Origin: Cryptomeria japonica
Lineage: Eukaryota > Streptophyta > Pinopsida > Cupressales > Cupressaceae
Assembly (NCBI RefSeq): GCF_030272615.1
Contig: NC_081412.1
Coordinates: 540,043,335 to 540,107,334 of the forward strand
Direction: 5' to 3'
DNA length: 64,000 bases
A program made the position numbers and the translations under genes. The notes beneath the pieces are model-generated. The model saw nothing but the letters and a program-made list of their open reading frames with translations, ran no database searches and was not told where the DNA came from. Below, in pieces: positions 11,939 through 23,494 of this stretch. How positions within the stretch are numbered: the stretch's first letter is position 1; each line of letters opens with the position of its first letter.

Positions 11939-11957
11939 TGGCATACCTGGTGGGACC
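11939..11957 (+). other. Candidate primer binding site
   Basis: tggcatacctggtgggacc follows the LTR end by seven bases. It resembles the tggcacgcccggtgggacc word found after the 5' LTR in many plant gypsy elements, differing only by C/T and G/A transitions. I am unsure of the tRNA. Confidence 0.5.
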
Positions 11958-12054
11958 TGAACCACAGAACAAATCTATATTTCATTCATCCTTGCTTTTT
12001 ATTTTTTGATTGTGGGTAGAAGTCACAAAATATCTACTCATTGGAGCATGAATT

Positions 12055-12731
12055 ATGGCAGCCAATAACATTTATGTCCATCTCAATATTCCAGCAATAA
12101 ATTTACCATTTGTGTTTTGGGATTCAAGTGGTCCTCTACAATGACAATTTGATCATGTTCCTAAAGTAGCATTGAAAGTATTACCCTATTTTTATAGAGA
12201 TGGCTCTATTTCCCCTGAGTTTCATATTCAAGATATTGCAAATTTATGCAGTATCCATCAGATCACAATTGAAAATGTGGCTCTACATTTGTTGGCATTT
12301 TATTTTAAGGGGAAAGAACAGGAATGGTATAGAACCTTTCATCCTAGCACAATCACAACATAGGATCAACTTGGGTAGCTTTTCTTTGATCATATGATCT
12401 AGTAGTTAGTGCTTAAATGAGTCTCATAAAGGCAGGTAATTAGAGACTCATTTCAACTCTAATTAGAGGGGGTAAAACTTTGCCTCAATTATATGATCTA
12501 GCAATTAGAGCTGAAATGAGTCTCATAAAAGCAAGTAAATTTCCTCCTCTTCCTTTGAAATCATTGATTCCTCATTCAAGTATCTCTTCCCAAGATGTTG
12601 TAGGTGGCCAGAAGAAAATTTGTACCACTACACGCACACAACTTATTGATATATTAGATCATATGGAGATTATTGAGATAAAAGGACTTACAAAATATTT
12701 CTCCCACAAGCTAGATGAGCTAAACAATTAG
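12055..12731 (+). pseudogene. Gypsy-type gag remnant
   Basis: An ATG-started frame (TGA at 12,142-12,144 and later stops) contains FHIQDIANLCSIHQI, then VALHLLAFYFKGKEQEWY and the SITTWDQLG-like stretch expected in a retrotransposon Gag capsid (alternating hydrophobics, then a conserved tryptophan). A 99-bp segment with LYDLAIRAEMSLIKAS is present twice, once damaged. No zinc knuckle remains. The assignment rests on the capsid pattern and its position behind a primer-like site. Confidence 0.55.
12393..12538. repeat. 99-bp-spaced duplication inside gag
   Basis: The 47-bp word starting tatgatctag and ending aagcaagtaa occurs at 12,393 and again at 12,492. The 99-bp spacing preserves frame. Confidence 0.8.
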
Positions 12732-12930
12732 AGTATATATCAAATTCACTTGAACCTTATGTCTAGAAACTCACGGGAACAAAAATATGTATTAGACCAT
12801 CCCATAGAGGAATGTCTTTCTCATGCACCAAAAATACACAATTATTCTGAGAAAAGTACTCCTCAAGCTCCTACAGCCTCAAATCTAAGATCTTAACCTA
12901 TGGAAGTGTTATATCAAGTATTCTATCAAT

Positions 12931-13880
12931 TTGATGTATCAAAGGGAGTGTAATAAAAGTGTCAGTATCAAAGTTTATAATCAAATTAAACAGGTAAATA
13001 AAAGTAGAATGCATAGCTTGTACGAAAGGAATGTTCAATTACAGAGGAAATTGGTGCAATATCAAGCAGATATAGAATCAAATGAGGAAGAAAATGGGGT
13101 ATATTATGATGATGATGGTTCCTTGGTAACTTTCATGGCAGAAAAGTATTTGCAAACATATGATGAAATCTCTATACCGCAAGAAGAAGTTGTAAAGTAA
13201 ATTTTGATAGAAGCTCCAAAAAGTGATTGCTTTAGTTTGTTTAATGGGATTCCACATTTGATAGAAGATGACATAATAAGTGTTGAACATAATGTGAAAA
13301 AATCTAGAGATTTATTCTTGGTCATTCAACAAGGGTATTCCCTTCTTGATGATAATATCTCCACCATTGAACACATGAAAGGCTTCTTTATAGAGCCTAT
13401 TTATGATAACCACAATGAGTGGATGAATCATGAGAATGAATATTTCAAGGAGAGGCTAGATATTTTCTCCATTATCAAGGATGGATATTGCCTCCTTGAT
13501 TTAGATCCCCAAATAAACTCAGATCTTTAGTGTAATGATATTTTAGAAATTATTTGTGGCCACAAAGAGTGTCATGACAACATTTTCACTCCATTAATGC
13601 TCCAGAATGGAATTCTAATTAGGTTCAAGGTAATTATGGGTAGCTTTATTGTTTTCAAATAAATTTTTCATTCTATTGTAGATCACAACCATGAAGAGGC
13701 TCATGCAAATACAGTCAATTTTGATTTCAAGGCACCAATCATCCCCAAAACAAAATCAGAGCATAATCTTCAATTTTTGAAACCATCCTCTCACCCTCAG
13801 ACAAATAATAAAAAATTTCAAGGTTATTATGAATGGTATTACAAAGTGGAAGAAGAGATTTTAGAATGTAGAGAGGCGTA
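12931..13880 (+). pseudogene. Unrecognised acidic additional ORF
   Basis: One frame can be followed from 12,931 to about 13,880 through a few stops (13,198-13,200; 13,528-13,530; later ones). The product is acidic with an EENGVYYDDDGSLVTF stretch. It has an internal protein duplication: LVIQQGYSLLDDN is echoed 50-odd residues later by SIIKDGYCLLDLD, each preceded by a charged helix. No protease, RT or integrase motif is present. It occupies the place where pol would be, so it may be a captured host fragment or an element-specific accessory protein. I cannot assign a function. Confidence 0.45.
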
Positions 13881-14206
13881 GAGATATAAGTTTCTATCGT
13901 ATTTCCTTATACAATTTAACTGGTTTTTCATCACTTCAAAGTTAATTATATGTAGCAACATCAGTAAGAAGGGAAGTTATTTTGCCACTCCAGTCAATGG
14001 GTATATTTTTTATCTATCTATTTTACATTCAATAGGTTGTAGAGGAATCAATAAAAATAACAACAGAGGCATTTGTGGTTATAAGGTTGAGCATAAAAGG
14101 TTCCTAAGTTCGTTTCCTGATGGTTGAGACTCTACTCTGTGAACTAGAGATTTTGATATTCGACATGTGTAAGCACATTTCCCCTATGAGTCACTAAGAA
14201 CTGTAA

Positions 14207-15129
14207 TGCATTTCATTTGAACTCATTTTCTTTAATTTTTGTTGAAGCTTCTCATTTTATAAAGGAACCATTAGATTTTTTAAAATCTAATGGTGGGTGA
14301 GTTGTCATGAAAATGGAGATGAATGTTTCCCTTCAAATGTTTGTTATCATTACACGTGGAAAGTGGAAATGTAAGGTAATGAAAAAGGCATCAAGGAAGA
14401 AGATGGTGCCTATAAATATTAAATAAATGACTTTTTTCACATACCATAGCTCATAATGGAAATGAGACAACTATCTATCATGCAGATAGAGGGAAATCAT
14501 ATATTTTTGAGTATCGTTCCTTTTCCTAGAGGCTTCTCGAAGGGGATTTTTTATTTTAAAAGGGAGGTTCAACAATGAAGATAAGAGAAAGGAATCCTTT
14601 ATGACTATTTTTTTAGAATTAGCTGAGGATGGATGGATTGTGCAATGTTACCTCTCTCATTTTCATTGTAATATACTGATTAAGGAAAAATAGTAATTTT
14701 TTGCCATGATTTCTTCTTCTTTTTTTAAATATCATTCTTTGTTCTCTCTTTGATATGCATAGCCTCTATTTGTAGATTTGAGATTATCAAACCTTATACA
14801 GTTTAATGACTATATGGCTTTTTACTAATGATTATTGTGTCCCTATTTACTCTATCTCGTGGTCTTAAAATACTGTCTATAATCAAGCATATCCAAATAA
14901 GGGATCTCTGTGTTGGTGAATCATTGTTTTTTGTTAGGGTTTATTTCTTTATGTTTTCCTTCCCTTTTCCCAAATCTGAAAGGTAAAATTCATTCAAGAT
15001 CCAATGAAGAGTTGACTTCTAAAACTCTAGAGGCTATTCCACAAATTGTAAGTCCCATGCTTGTTACATTTCCTATTGTTGGTGTAGATTTGTATGCGAG
15101 TGCAATAGTTGGGTACAAATAAACTGTCA
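14207..15129 (+). repeat. 3' LTR of pol-less gypsy-like element
   Basis: Second copy of the direct repeat, beginning tgcatttcatttga and ending in gtca. Followed by unrelated sequence. No clear polypurine tract precedes it. Confidence 0.7.
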
Positions 15130-15402
15130 ACAACAACCACACCATTATAGAAAGAAAATTTTGAGATTGACAATAATAGGATGGAAGAAAAAAGTACAAA
15201 TGAGTTTAAAAAGAAAGATCAATAATATGACTTAAAATTTAAAAAAGAAAGTTAGATGGCCCTACAATACCATAAAAAGAAAACAAAATAGAAACCCCAC
15301 AACATTCACTAATAGAAATGGATGCCTTGCAATATAATTCTATGACATTGAGTCTAGAAATATACTCCTTAACCTTTAAAAGATATAATAGTATTGCAAT
15401 AT

Positions 15403-15407
15403 AGTGA
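15403..15407. repeat. Target-site duplication, left copy
   Basis: agtga immediately before the 5' LTR, repeated exactly after the 3' LTR. Confidence 0.95.
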
Positions 15408-16609
15408 TGTTACTATTTACTAAATTGTGATTAGTTTTATATCCAAAGTCATCCTATATACTCTAGTCAGTTAATACTACCGGAACATTCAGTCGGTAAG
15501 CACTAAAGCAGTCGATTATAGAAGATAGAAGTTACAGAGTCTAGTATACACCGAGCTGTCTACCGAGTAACACTCTATGTCTACCGAGCAACAAAAATGA
15601 CATACCAAGTGAACACACACCGAGTGAAAATGTGTTACTAGATTCATTGAACCTGGACACATGTGTGGAAATGTGTTACAAGATCGAGGAACAAAGAACC
15701 GTTATCACATAGGAAATTGCACTTCTAGATTGTGTATGATTTTGAGGTCATCTATCCAATGAAATATTTTGTATAGTTATTCATTCGATGAATCTTGTTT
15801 GTAAGATCGATGCATGAACAAGATCACCGTCCTAAGAGATCTATTTATATGCAGAATAATTTAAGGATCACAAATGAGAAAAAGAGTATGAGACATGTGT
15901 GATAGATAAGTTGAAAAGCAATATCATGAGAAAGCACAATGTGTTATTATTGTTATGACTATCAGAAATATTCAGAGGTCACCGAGAAGGATTTCAGAGA
16001 ATAGTCAAGGAATAGAGTAAATAGAAAGGTTTACCGAGTTATTTTATGGGTTACCGAGGTATGCTATAAGCAAGGTAATTTCATTTTGAGCACATAGAAT
16101 TTGCTATAACAGTTTAGATGTGAAGTTGCAGATATTTGTAAAGATTTTATTGTAATATTTTGAGTTGTAAGAGAAACCTTTAATAGGGTAAAAGACTCTA
16201 ACAAAGTCTATAAATTTTAAAACCTTTAACCAAGTGCAGCATTTAGTTTAAGTGTTGTAAAATCCTTTAGCAAGGTAGATCTAAAGATCTTGATACTCCT
16301 AACAGGGTAAGCTATCAGAAATAGCTAAACATGTAGCTCTAATCAAGCAACCTTTATTATTGTAGTAGTGAAGTTGTAGGTACCATCCCCACCGTAGTTT
16401 TTCTCTCTAACCAAGAGTTTCTGCGTAAGCAAAATATATGTGTTATGGAGTGAATCGTGTATGATTGTATTTGTTTGTTTTGGCATTATATTATGTTACA
16501 GCAGTTTTTAGTTTATGCTTAACAGTAAAGTTATTGTTCAAGAAAAGATTTGAAGTACTGATTCACCCCTCCCCTCTCAGTACATTAGCTTTCCATATTG
16601 GGCCTAACA
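15408..16609 (+). repeat. 5' LTR, 1202 bp
   Basis: Starts tgttactatttac, ends ggcctaaca. The upstream half has four accgag words within 75 bp (15,550; 15,562; 15,583; 15,619). The downstream half has repeated ctttaacaaggt-like words. The promoter would lie in this LTR, but I cannot place a certain TATA box. Confidence 0.95.
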
Positions 16610-16611
16610 AT

Positions 16612-16623
16612 TGGTATCAGAGC
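16612..16623 (+). other. Primer binding site, initiator tRNA-Met
   Basis: tggtatcagagc, the exact plant tRNA-iMet complement, two bases after the LTR end. It is undecayed, unlike the other primer sites in the window. Confidence 0.97.
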
Positions 16624-16671
16624 TTCAATCTTGGAAAAGGGTTTAACAGCCTAAAGAAAAAGATCTTATCA

Positions 16672-17943
16672 ATGGAAGGCTATAAACAATCTCGGAGAAT
16701 TGTGTATCTGCAAGAAGATTTGGATCATGCTAATCAAGTGATTGCAGACATGCAAAGACAAATGCAAAAATCATTGAAATTCGGAAGAAGGTTGTCTGAT
16801 GATCTCCAAGACTCACAAGAGCTGGTGGAACAAATTGAGACATCATCTGAGAATATTATATCTAAAGAGACTATAGAGATGATTGGAGAACTGAAAGAAA
16901 AGAACAAAGAACCGATTGAACAGCTAAAAGAAATGAAAAGAGATCATGAACATTTCAGCACACAGATGACTGAAAATCTTGATGCATTGAGGACAGCCGA
17001 GGATAAATGAAGAGATCTAGAAAGAGAAAAACAATAGCTTGAAGCATTAGTGTCTGAAAAGAATGATGAAATCACAACGATGACTAGAATTCAACACAAT
17101 ATGTCTGATCAATTGGGTTATGCACGTCATGAAGCAAATCTGAAGGATAATGAGAATCAAGCATTGAAACTTGAATTATCAAGATTGACTGATGAACTTG
17201 AAGCAGAGAAGAAATCCAAAGAAATGCTGAAGAAGAGTTATGAAGCATCAAAGATGTTGGATGAGCAACTAACTACAAGAAGACCCAACAAAGATGCAGG
17301 ACTTGGTTACAAAGGAAAAAACTCTACCGAGAAGGCAATCCACACTACTGAGAGAGGAGAATCATCAAAGCAAGCTGGAAACAAGAAGAACATCAAAGGA
17401 AAGAAGCCTATTTGTAACTACTATGGAAAACAAGGACATGCTGCCAACATGTGCCAAATAAGAAAAGGTAAGCAACCGAATGTCAATAGGTCTAATGGTT
17501 ATTTCTACAATTGCAATAAGTATGGTCACACATCTAGTCAATGTAGGACAAATTCTATTAGCAATTATCAGAAGGCAAAATTCAAGGGGTTTTGCAAAAA
17601 TTGCAATAGATATGGACATAGTACCGAGAAGTGTTGGTTTAAACAGAAGAACTATATGTGGTTTGCACACCGAGCAAATACTGGAAGCTACCGAACTCAC
17701 ACAGATCCTAACCAACAATATGTTGTAGTACCATGGGATTACAATACAAGGATATGGTGTGAATGTTGTGGAAGATATGGACATATAAGTGCCAACTACT
17801 TTATAAGGTTTGGAATGAACAACCGAAGATCATGGAGAAATCCTGGTATGGCATGTTTTCATTGTCACAAAGTTGGACACTTGGCTGGAGATTGTAGAGA
17901 TCAACCCATAGGAGATACTGAGGTAATAAGAAGCAAATTATAG
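16672..17943 (+). pseudogene. Gag-like protein with coiled coils and five zinc knuckles
   Basis: One frame of 424 codons from ATG 16,672 (the upstream open stretch is LTR), broken by TGA at 17,008-17,010 and TAG at 17,035-17,037. Residues 1-210 are charged and heptad-like (long coiled coil). The remainder holds five CCHC-type units starting near residues 248, 278, 308, 363 and 395. Units 3 (CKNCNRYGHSTEKC) and 5 (CFHCHKVGHLAGDC) are intact; unit 1 has Tyr for the second Cys, unit 2 Phe for the first, unit 4 Tyr for the last. Zinc knuckles bind element RNA for packaging. Gag proteins usually carry one or two, so five is unusual. I see no clear copia capsid (UBN2) domain ahead of them, so the name Gag-like rests on the knuckles and position. 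Confidence 0.75.
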
Positions 17944-18556
17944 ATGATTTGGAAAAAGAAGGAAAATGGATCAACTAATGAAGAAAGCACCTTACCTACC
18001 AAGTTAGGTGCACCTATTCCAAATTAATCGGTGAAGGTATGAAGGGACTACATTCTCTCAAAGTTAGATCTTAACAGTTCCTATTTTATCATGTACTTAA
18101 TTCCAAAATCTGCATAGCTAAGATGCATTAGCGAGTTTGAAATTATATCTAGTCTTTTGGAGCACCAAAGTAGTCAGTAAATGCAAGAGACCTGTCTAGT
18201 CGATAAATGCAGGAAATTTGTGTAGTTGGTAAAAGGCAAAAAGGACCGAGTGCATTTAATGTTTTTTGACCTAACCGCACGGAGCCCGACAAGGTAAAAT
18301 GTGTACTTAAAGCACTTTGCGTGGTCATTTCACACTTACCAAGTTTTCAGAGAGCAGAGCTAAGTGATTCAAAGGCAATCAAACACGTCCCGAGTGAATT
18401 TCAAGGTATTTACACATCGATCTCAAGCATTTCTAAGAGCTAGCTAACCGGGAAATATCAATGTGATTATCTATTTTATATTTACTAAGTGAAAGCATTT
18501 GTTGGTTAAGTTTCAAACCCTAAGCCTTTTTTGTTAGTACATATCCTAAGTTTGTA
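17944..18556 (+). other. Spacer between the two ORFs of the pol-less element
   Basis: About 600 bp without an open frame, containing accgag words and ending shortly before the ATG of the second ORF. It could hold a leader for the downstream ORF. Confidence 0.5.
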
Positions 18557-21500
18557 ATGGCTCCAAAGATTCAGAAACCCGTTGTTGTTGAAACCATTGA
18601 GAAGCCCTCATTGAAATATTCCCTACCTCCCAAAGTAGCATCTGAACTGGATGATAAACAGCATTTTCACTCATTCCGGATAGGGTTCTGCTGGTTGAGG
18701 ATATTAGATTTTTCACCAAATGTCGTGTTGAGGAACTAGGTCATGTTGAGATCAAGGACACATATGATGAATTGTGTACCGATGGAAAACTAGATAACAA
18801 GTTTGAACACATTAAAGTCAAGGGATTGATCGAAGCCCTAACCTATCCCCATGTCTTCAAACCCCAATGGGTCAAGTTTGTTCTGAGCAGAGTTCATGAT
18901 GACTTCATGTGGTTAGAGGAGCAACCATTCAAAATCACCAAGGAAATCATTCACTTGATAACCGGATACCCTATTTATGACCATGCCCGAGCTCAGAAAA
19001 TGATTTCACAGAAGGAATTGATCACTTTAACCAGAGTTGAGTCTGATTGCAGAGGTCTAAAACTGAATAATGTCACAGATGCGGAGCTAAAGTTTGCCAT
19101 TAGAGTAATAGGTTATTTTTTCTTTCAATCGGAAAGGGAAAACAGTGTACCATGTGTAGTTGTTGATTTAGCATATAAAATTGTGAAGAAGAGAATGAAG
19201 ATTGATCTTTGTGAAGTGTTGTTGAAGAATCTGTTTGAAAATCTAAACACCATAAGGAAGCCGAAGAAGAACAACTCGGCTAACACATTGAAGTTTGGAT
19301 CACTCTTGGTATGCATGTTTTTCTATTTTTAGAAATTCTTTCCATTTGTTGGTAATGTAGTTTGGGAGCTACACCGACCAATCACCCATCAAATCAATGA
19401 CTTCATCAAACAGCTAGGTGATAACTTCAATGAAATTATGGATGATTATTTTAGCAAGTTTCTGGAAAGGATGCATAACAGGTACCGGATCCCACCTCAG
19501 TTAGTGGAGAAATACAAGGATGATATATGCTTTGAAGTAGACACCAACTACTACTATGTCAATGCGGTGGAATCGAGAACTCAATCTTTGCCACCTATAG
19601 ATTGATTTTGACATTTCACAACAACAGATAGATGCCTTTCTTGCACTTCCAAGGCATTCTATAGAAATCAGATACGAAACCTATGAAGAGGTTAAAGAAA
19701 AAGTTAAGATGAGCATTGCAGTACCTAAGGCTACAAGGAAAGCAACTAAAATGATTAAAGTGTTAACTGAGAAATTTGGAGAAGGTTCTTCCTCCACTCC
19801 TATCAAGAGTGAACTACTTTCAATTGAGGAAGAATCTGAAGCTCATGAAGCTGTTGTTACTTTGAGCACTGAGTTGCCAAAAGGCAAAATTTTGAAAAGG
19901 AAGAAACAGGACTCATCACAAGTATCACCAACTCCTCCAGCAAAGCGACCTAATACTAGATCATCTGCAGTGTCACCGAGTAAGAAGCAGAAAAATGTCA
20001 CAATGCCTAAGGTCACAAGGACTTATAAGAAAATGCCTCAGAGACTCATTTTGAGCAAAGAGTCAAGTGACATAGAGTCTGAAGACGCAAGCAAATTTCA
20101 GATTGTTAAGAGTCAAAAGGAAGATGTACATAGCCTTGATAATTTTTGTGCTAACCTAAAACAATATGGTGGATTTGGAGCTTTTAGATATGTGAAATAT
20201 GATTCTAGAAATGAAGATGAAAAGAGGAAAATAGAAGAAGCAGTAGCATGTACACTACTTAAATTCTGAATAGTCCCATTGGAAGTGACTGATTTCCTTC
20301 CTAAAACATTGTATTCACATATTGACACCAGGTGGCAATATGCTATGGACTAAGAGAAATAGGTTAGAGAAAGAGTTTTGGTACATCTCTTTCTAGACAT
20401 GTCGATAGATGAAATTAAAGAACATTTAAAGACCTCACAGACAAACTTTCAAGTAAAGCAGAGAGCATTGAAAATGATGAACGGTCTTTATCTTGAAGTC
20501 GAGAATGAAACTAAGGAAAAATGGCAAGAAATATTCTGACTCAAGAATGATGAACCTCATGCTGAACCTCAAAGTGAAGCTGAAATAGTTGACATCACCG
20601 AACAAGATCATGCTGAAACTATTCAATTAGATGAGGATGTCATGGCTTCTAAGGATCGGGGACAAGAAATGATAGAAGGCAATGCCTATGCCAAACTAGT
20701 ATCCAGTGAATCAGTTTTGGAACAAGTCAAGTCATATCCTCCGGTCACTCAATAAGTCCCAACTGAGCATCCTAAGGATATTGATCAAGAGAAAGGGGGT
20801 CAATAGTCTACCAAAGGAGAATCTACTTCTCAGACCACTGGGGAACAGACTTCTCAAGCACCTGCATGCACAGAAACTGTTGCCACCGAGACCCCAAGCA
20901 CAAAAGAACTGAAGGACACAATAGAGGCTACAAGAACCGACAAAAGTGTTGCCTCTATCGAGCAACCTACCAAGGATGATGAAGCCTCCAAAGCCATTGT
21001 ACTAGTTCAACCGAGGAAAGCCTCATCATATAGAGATAAGAAAATGAAGAAACATAGTTTCAAGATAGATCTGTCTAAGCCAATTATGTTGCCTAATGTA
21101 GATATATCCAAATTAAAAGGGCAAGCATTCATTGAATTCGGAGAGCTATGCAAAGCCAAAGTTGAACAGGAAAGACAGATGGCTATTTAGAAAAAGAACC
21201 GTGTACTTCAGAAGGTTAAGACATTATTGTCAGACATGCTACCTGAAGCTACTGTGAATAAAGATGCTGCCATCCATATGCAACTGGATGAACTCCTTAC
21301 TCAATTAGAAGCATCAGGAGTAGACACATCTGAATACCTCAGCAAGCTAAAGGATAAAGAGCTAACTGCAAAAATGATTGAAGAGGTACAAAAAGCGATT
21401 GCTATCGGTAAAGTCAAACTAGTCAAATTTATTGTTGAGTGGTCACCTCAACTTAAGCACATTCTTTATTTATTTCAGAAACTTTGTACATTCTCTTTAT

Positions 21501-21916
21501 TCATTAAATATATCAAGCATAATATAGAAGTGATTGAGAAAGAGATCATCGATCTCTCCAATACATTGACTACCGAGCCAAATTCTATTCAGAATTTCTA
21601 CAAATTGCAAACTCTTATGGCTCAACAGTTGGAACTTCGAAATGAAGAGCACAAGATTAGGATGGATATAATGACTCTTCAAACATTATTCATTCCTCAT
21701 CTTTCATCTGTTCAAGAGAAGATCAACTGAGCCACTCATTTATCCGCTCAACCAGAGGGAAGCACACTAGATGGTCTAATCTCACTCCTAGCTGACATTA
21801 CAGCTCAGAATTCACTCATGGATAGTGTCAAGGATGCCCTCTCTACCACTCTCACTGATGCAAGGACAAAGTATAAATCCATTTTTGACCAGTTGCCTCC
21901 ACCGAATGGTAACTAG
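18557..21916 (+). pseudogene. Long additional ORF of the pol-less element, about 1100 codons
   Basis: Starts MAPKIQKPVVVETIEKP. A frameshift lies near 18,670 and another near 19,605. From there to a TAG at 21,914-21,916 a single frame persists through roughly nine stops. Order: a helical domain (FKITKEIIHLITGYPIYDHA; VVVDLAYKIVKKRMKIDLC; LKFGSLL) whose pattern recalls plant 'putative transposon protein' domains; a basic NLS-like stretch (PPAKRPNTRSSAVSPSKKQK); a long acidic E/T/P-rich linker; and a C-terminal coiled-coil region. No protease, integrase, RT or RNase H motif. A nuclear or DNA-binding accessory role is only inferred. The alternative is a captured host gene. Confidence 0.6.
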
Positions 21917-21930
21917 TTTTGATGTTTGTC

Positions 21931-22285
21931 AAAAAGGAGGAGTATAGTATCAAAGTATCAAAGGGGGAGTGTAGTATACAGGGGGAGTATACCGAGCAGA
22001 ACAGAGTATCCAAATGCATAGTTGAATTTGACAGTGGAGCAGTAAACACCGAGCAGTGATCAAAGAGAAAAGAACAAGTGCAATAAACACAGAACATTGA
22101 TCACCAAGCATGCAAAATCAGAATTATGTATAGTATATTGATAAGGGGAGTATATCTGAGTATACTATTTATTGACTATTGTATATACTGTCAGTTTAGT
22201 CAAATTTTGTAAGTATATAGATTTTGAGTTATGACTTTGAAAGGAGTTTTGTCAAACATTTCAAAACTAATGTCAAAAGGGGAGA
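21931..22285 (+). other. Serial polypurine tracts ahead of the 3' LTR
   Basis: G-rich purine runs at 21,931 (aaaaaggaggag), 21,960 (aaagggggag), 21,979 (cagggggag) and 22,143 (aaggggag). The functional-position PPT at 22,275-22,285 (aaaaggggaga) lies one base from the LTR. Multiplied PPTs are a described trait of Sireviruses. Confidence 0.8.
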
Positions 22286-22286
22286 T

Positions 22287-23489
22287 TGTTACTATTTACT
22301 AAGTTGTCATTAGTTTTATATCCAAAGTCATCCTATATACTCTAGTCGGTTAATACTATCAGAACATTCAGTCGATAAGCACTAAAGCAATCGGTTACAG
22401 AAGATAGAAGTCACAGAGTCTAGTATACACCGAGCTGTCTACCGAGTAACACTCTATGTCTACCGAGAAGCAAAAATGATATACTGAGTGAACACACACC
22501 GAGTGAAAACATGTTACCAGATTCATTGAACCTGGACACATGTGTGGAAACGTGTTACAAGATCGAGGAACAAAGAATCGTTATCACATAGGAAATTACA
22601 CTTCTAGATTGTGTATGATTTTGAGGTCATCTATCCAATGAATTATTTTGTATAGTTATTCATTTGATGAATCTTGTTTGTAAGATTGATGCATGAACAA
22701 GATCACCGTCCTAAGAGATATATTTATATGCAGAATGATTTAAGGATCACAAATGAGAAAAAGAGTATGAGACATGTGTGATAGATAAGTTGAAAAGCAA
22801 TATCATGAGAAAGCACAATGTGTTATGACTGTTATGACTGTCAGAAATATTCAGAGGTCACCGAGAAGGATTTCAAAGATCAGTCAAGGAACAGAGTAAA
22901 CAGAAAGGTTTATCGAGTTATTTTATGGGTTTCTGAGGTATGCTATAAGCAAGGTAATTTCATTTTGAGCACATAGAATCTGCTATAACATTTCAGATGT
23001 GAAGTTGCAGATATTTGTATAGATTTTATTGTAATATTTTGAGTTGTAAGAGAAACCTTTAACAAGGTAAAAGACTCTAACAAAGTCTATAAATTGTAAA
23101 ATCTTTAACTAGGTGCAACATTTAGTTTAAGTGTTGTAAAATCCTTTAGCAAGGTAGATCTAAAGATCTTGATACTCCTAACAGGGTAAGCTATCAGAAA
23201 TAGCTAAACATGTAGCTCTAACCGAGCAACCTTTATTATTGTAGTAGTGAAGTTGTGGGTGCCATCCCCACCGCAGTTTTTCTCTCTAACCAAGAGTTTT
23301 TGCGTAACCAAAATATATGTGTTATGGAGTGAATCATGTATGATTGTTATTTATTTGTTTTAGCATTATATTATGTTACAGCAGTTTTTGGTTTATGCTT
23401 AATAGTAAAGTTATTGTTCAAGAAAAGATTTGAAGTATTGATTCACCCCTCCCCTCTCAGTACATTAGCTTTCCATATTGGGCCTAACA
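22287..23489 (+). repeat. 3' LTR, 1203 bp
   Basis: Near-identical in length to the 5' LTR. The accgag cluster is conserved at 22,429, 22,441, 22,462 and 22,498. Ends ggcctaaca. Confidence 0.95.
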
Positions 23490-23494
23490 AGTGA
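23490..23494. repeat. Target-site duplication, right copy
   Basis: agtga, identical to the left copy. Confidence 0.95.

Larger units (their letters stand above)
11025..15129 (+). mobile_element. Pol-less gypsy-like LTR element
   Basis: Two diverged direct repeats of about 0.9 kb bracket 2.3 kb of internal DNA. Behind the first repeat is a primer-site-like word, then a Gag capsid remnant and a second unrecognised acidic ORF. There is no space for protease, reverse transcriptase or integrase, so it is a non-autonomous or internally deleted element. The two LTRs differ by many substitutions and indels, so it is older than the elements to its right. I could not find a convincing TSD or PPT, so the ends may be off by several bases. 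Confidence 0.7.
15408..23489 (+). mobile_element. Complete 8.1-kb non-autonomous LTR retrotransposon, Sirevirus-like
   Basis: Both LTRs (about 1.2 kb), a perfect 5-bp TSD (agtga), TG...CA ends, a tRNA-iMet primer site two bases inside the 5' LTR and a PPT abutting the 3' LTR are all visible. The internal 5.7 kb encodes a Gag-like protein with five zinc knuckles and a second long ORF. I find none of the integrase, RT or RNase H motifs anywhere inside. This matches the published concept of terminal-repeat elements with only a GAG domain, but with a large extra ORF. In the first 315 or so aligned LTR bases I count roughly 20 mismatches, mostly transitions. Movement would have needed enzymes from a related copia element. 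Confidence 0.92.

Noticed and set aside
16612..16623. Match to tRNA sequence as a possible tRNA gene
   Set aside because: Only the 3'-end complement is present, so it is a primer binding site. No tRNA gene was seen in the window.
16465..16671. Upstream extension of the Gag-like frame
   Set aside because: Lies in the LTR and across the primer site; translation start set at ATG 16,672.
17365..17784. 139-codon minus-strand ORF
   Set aside because: Antisense shadow of the zinc-knuckle region; no independent motif.
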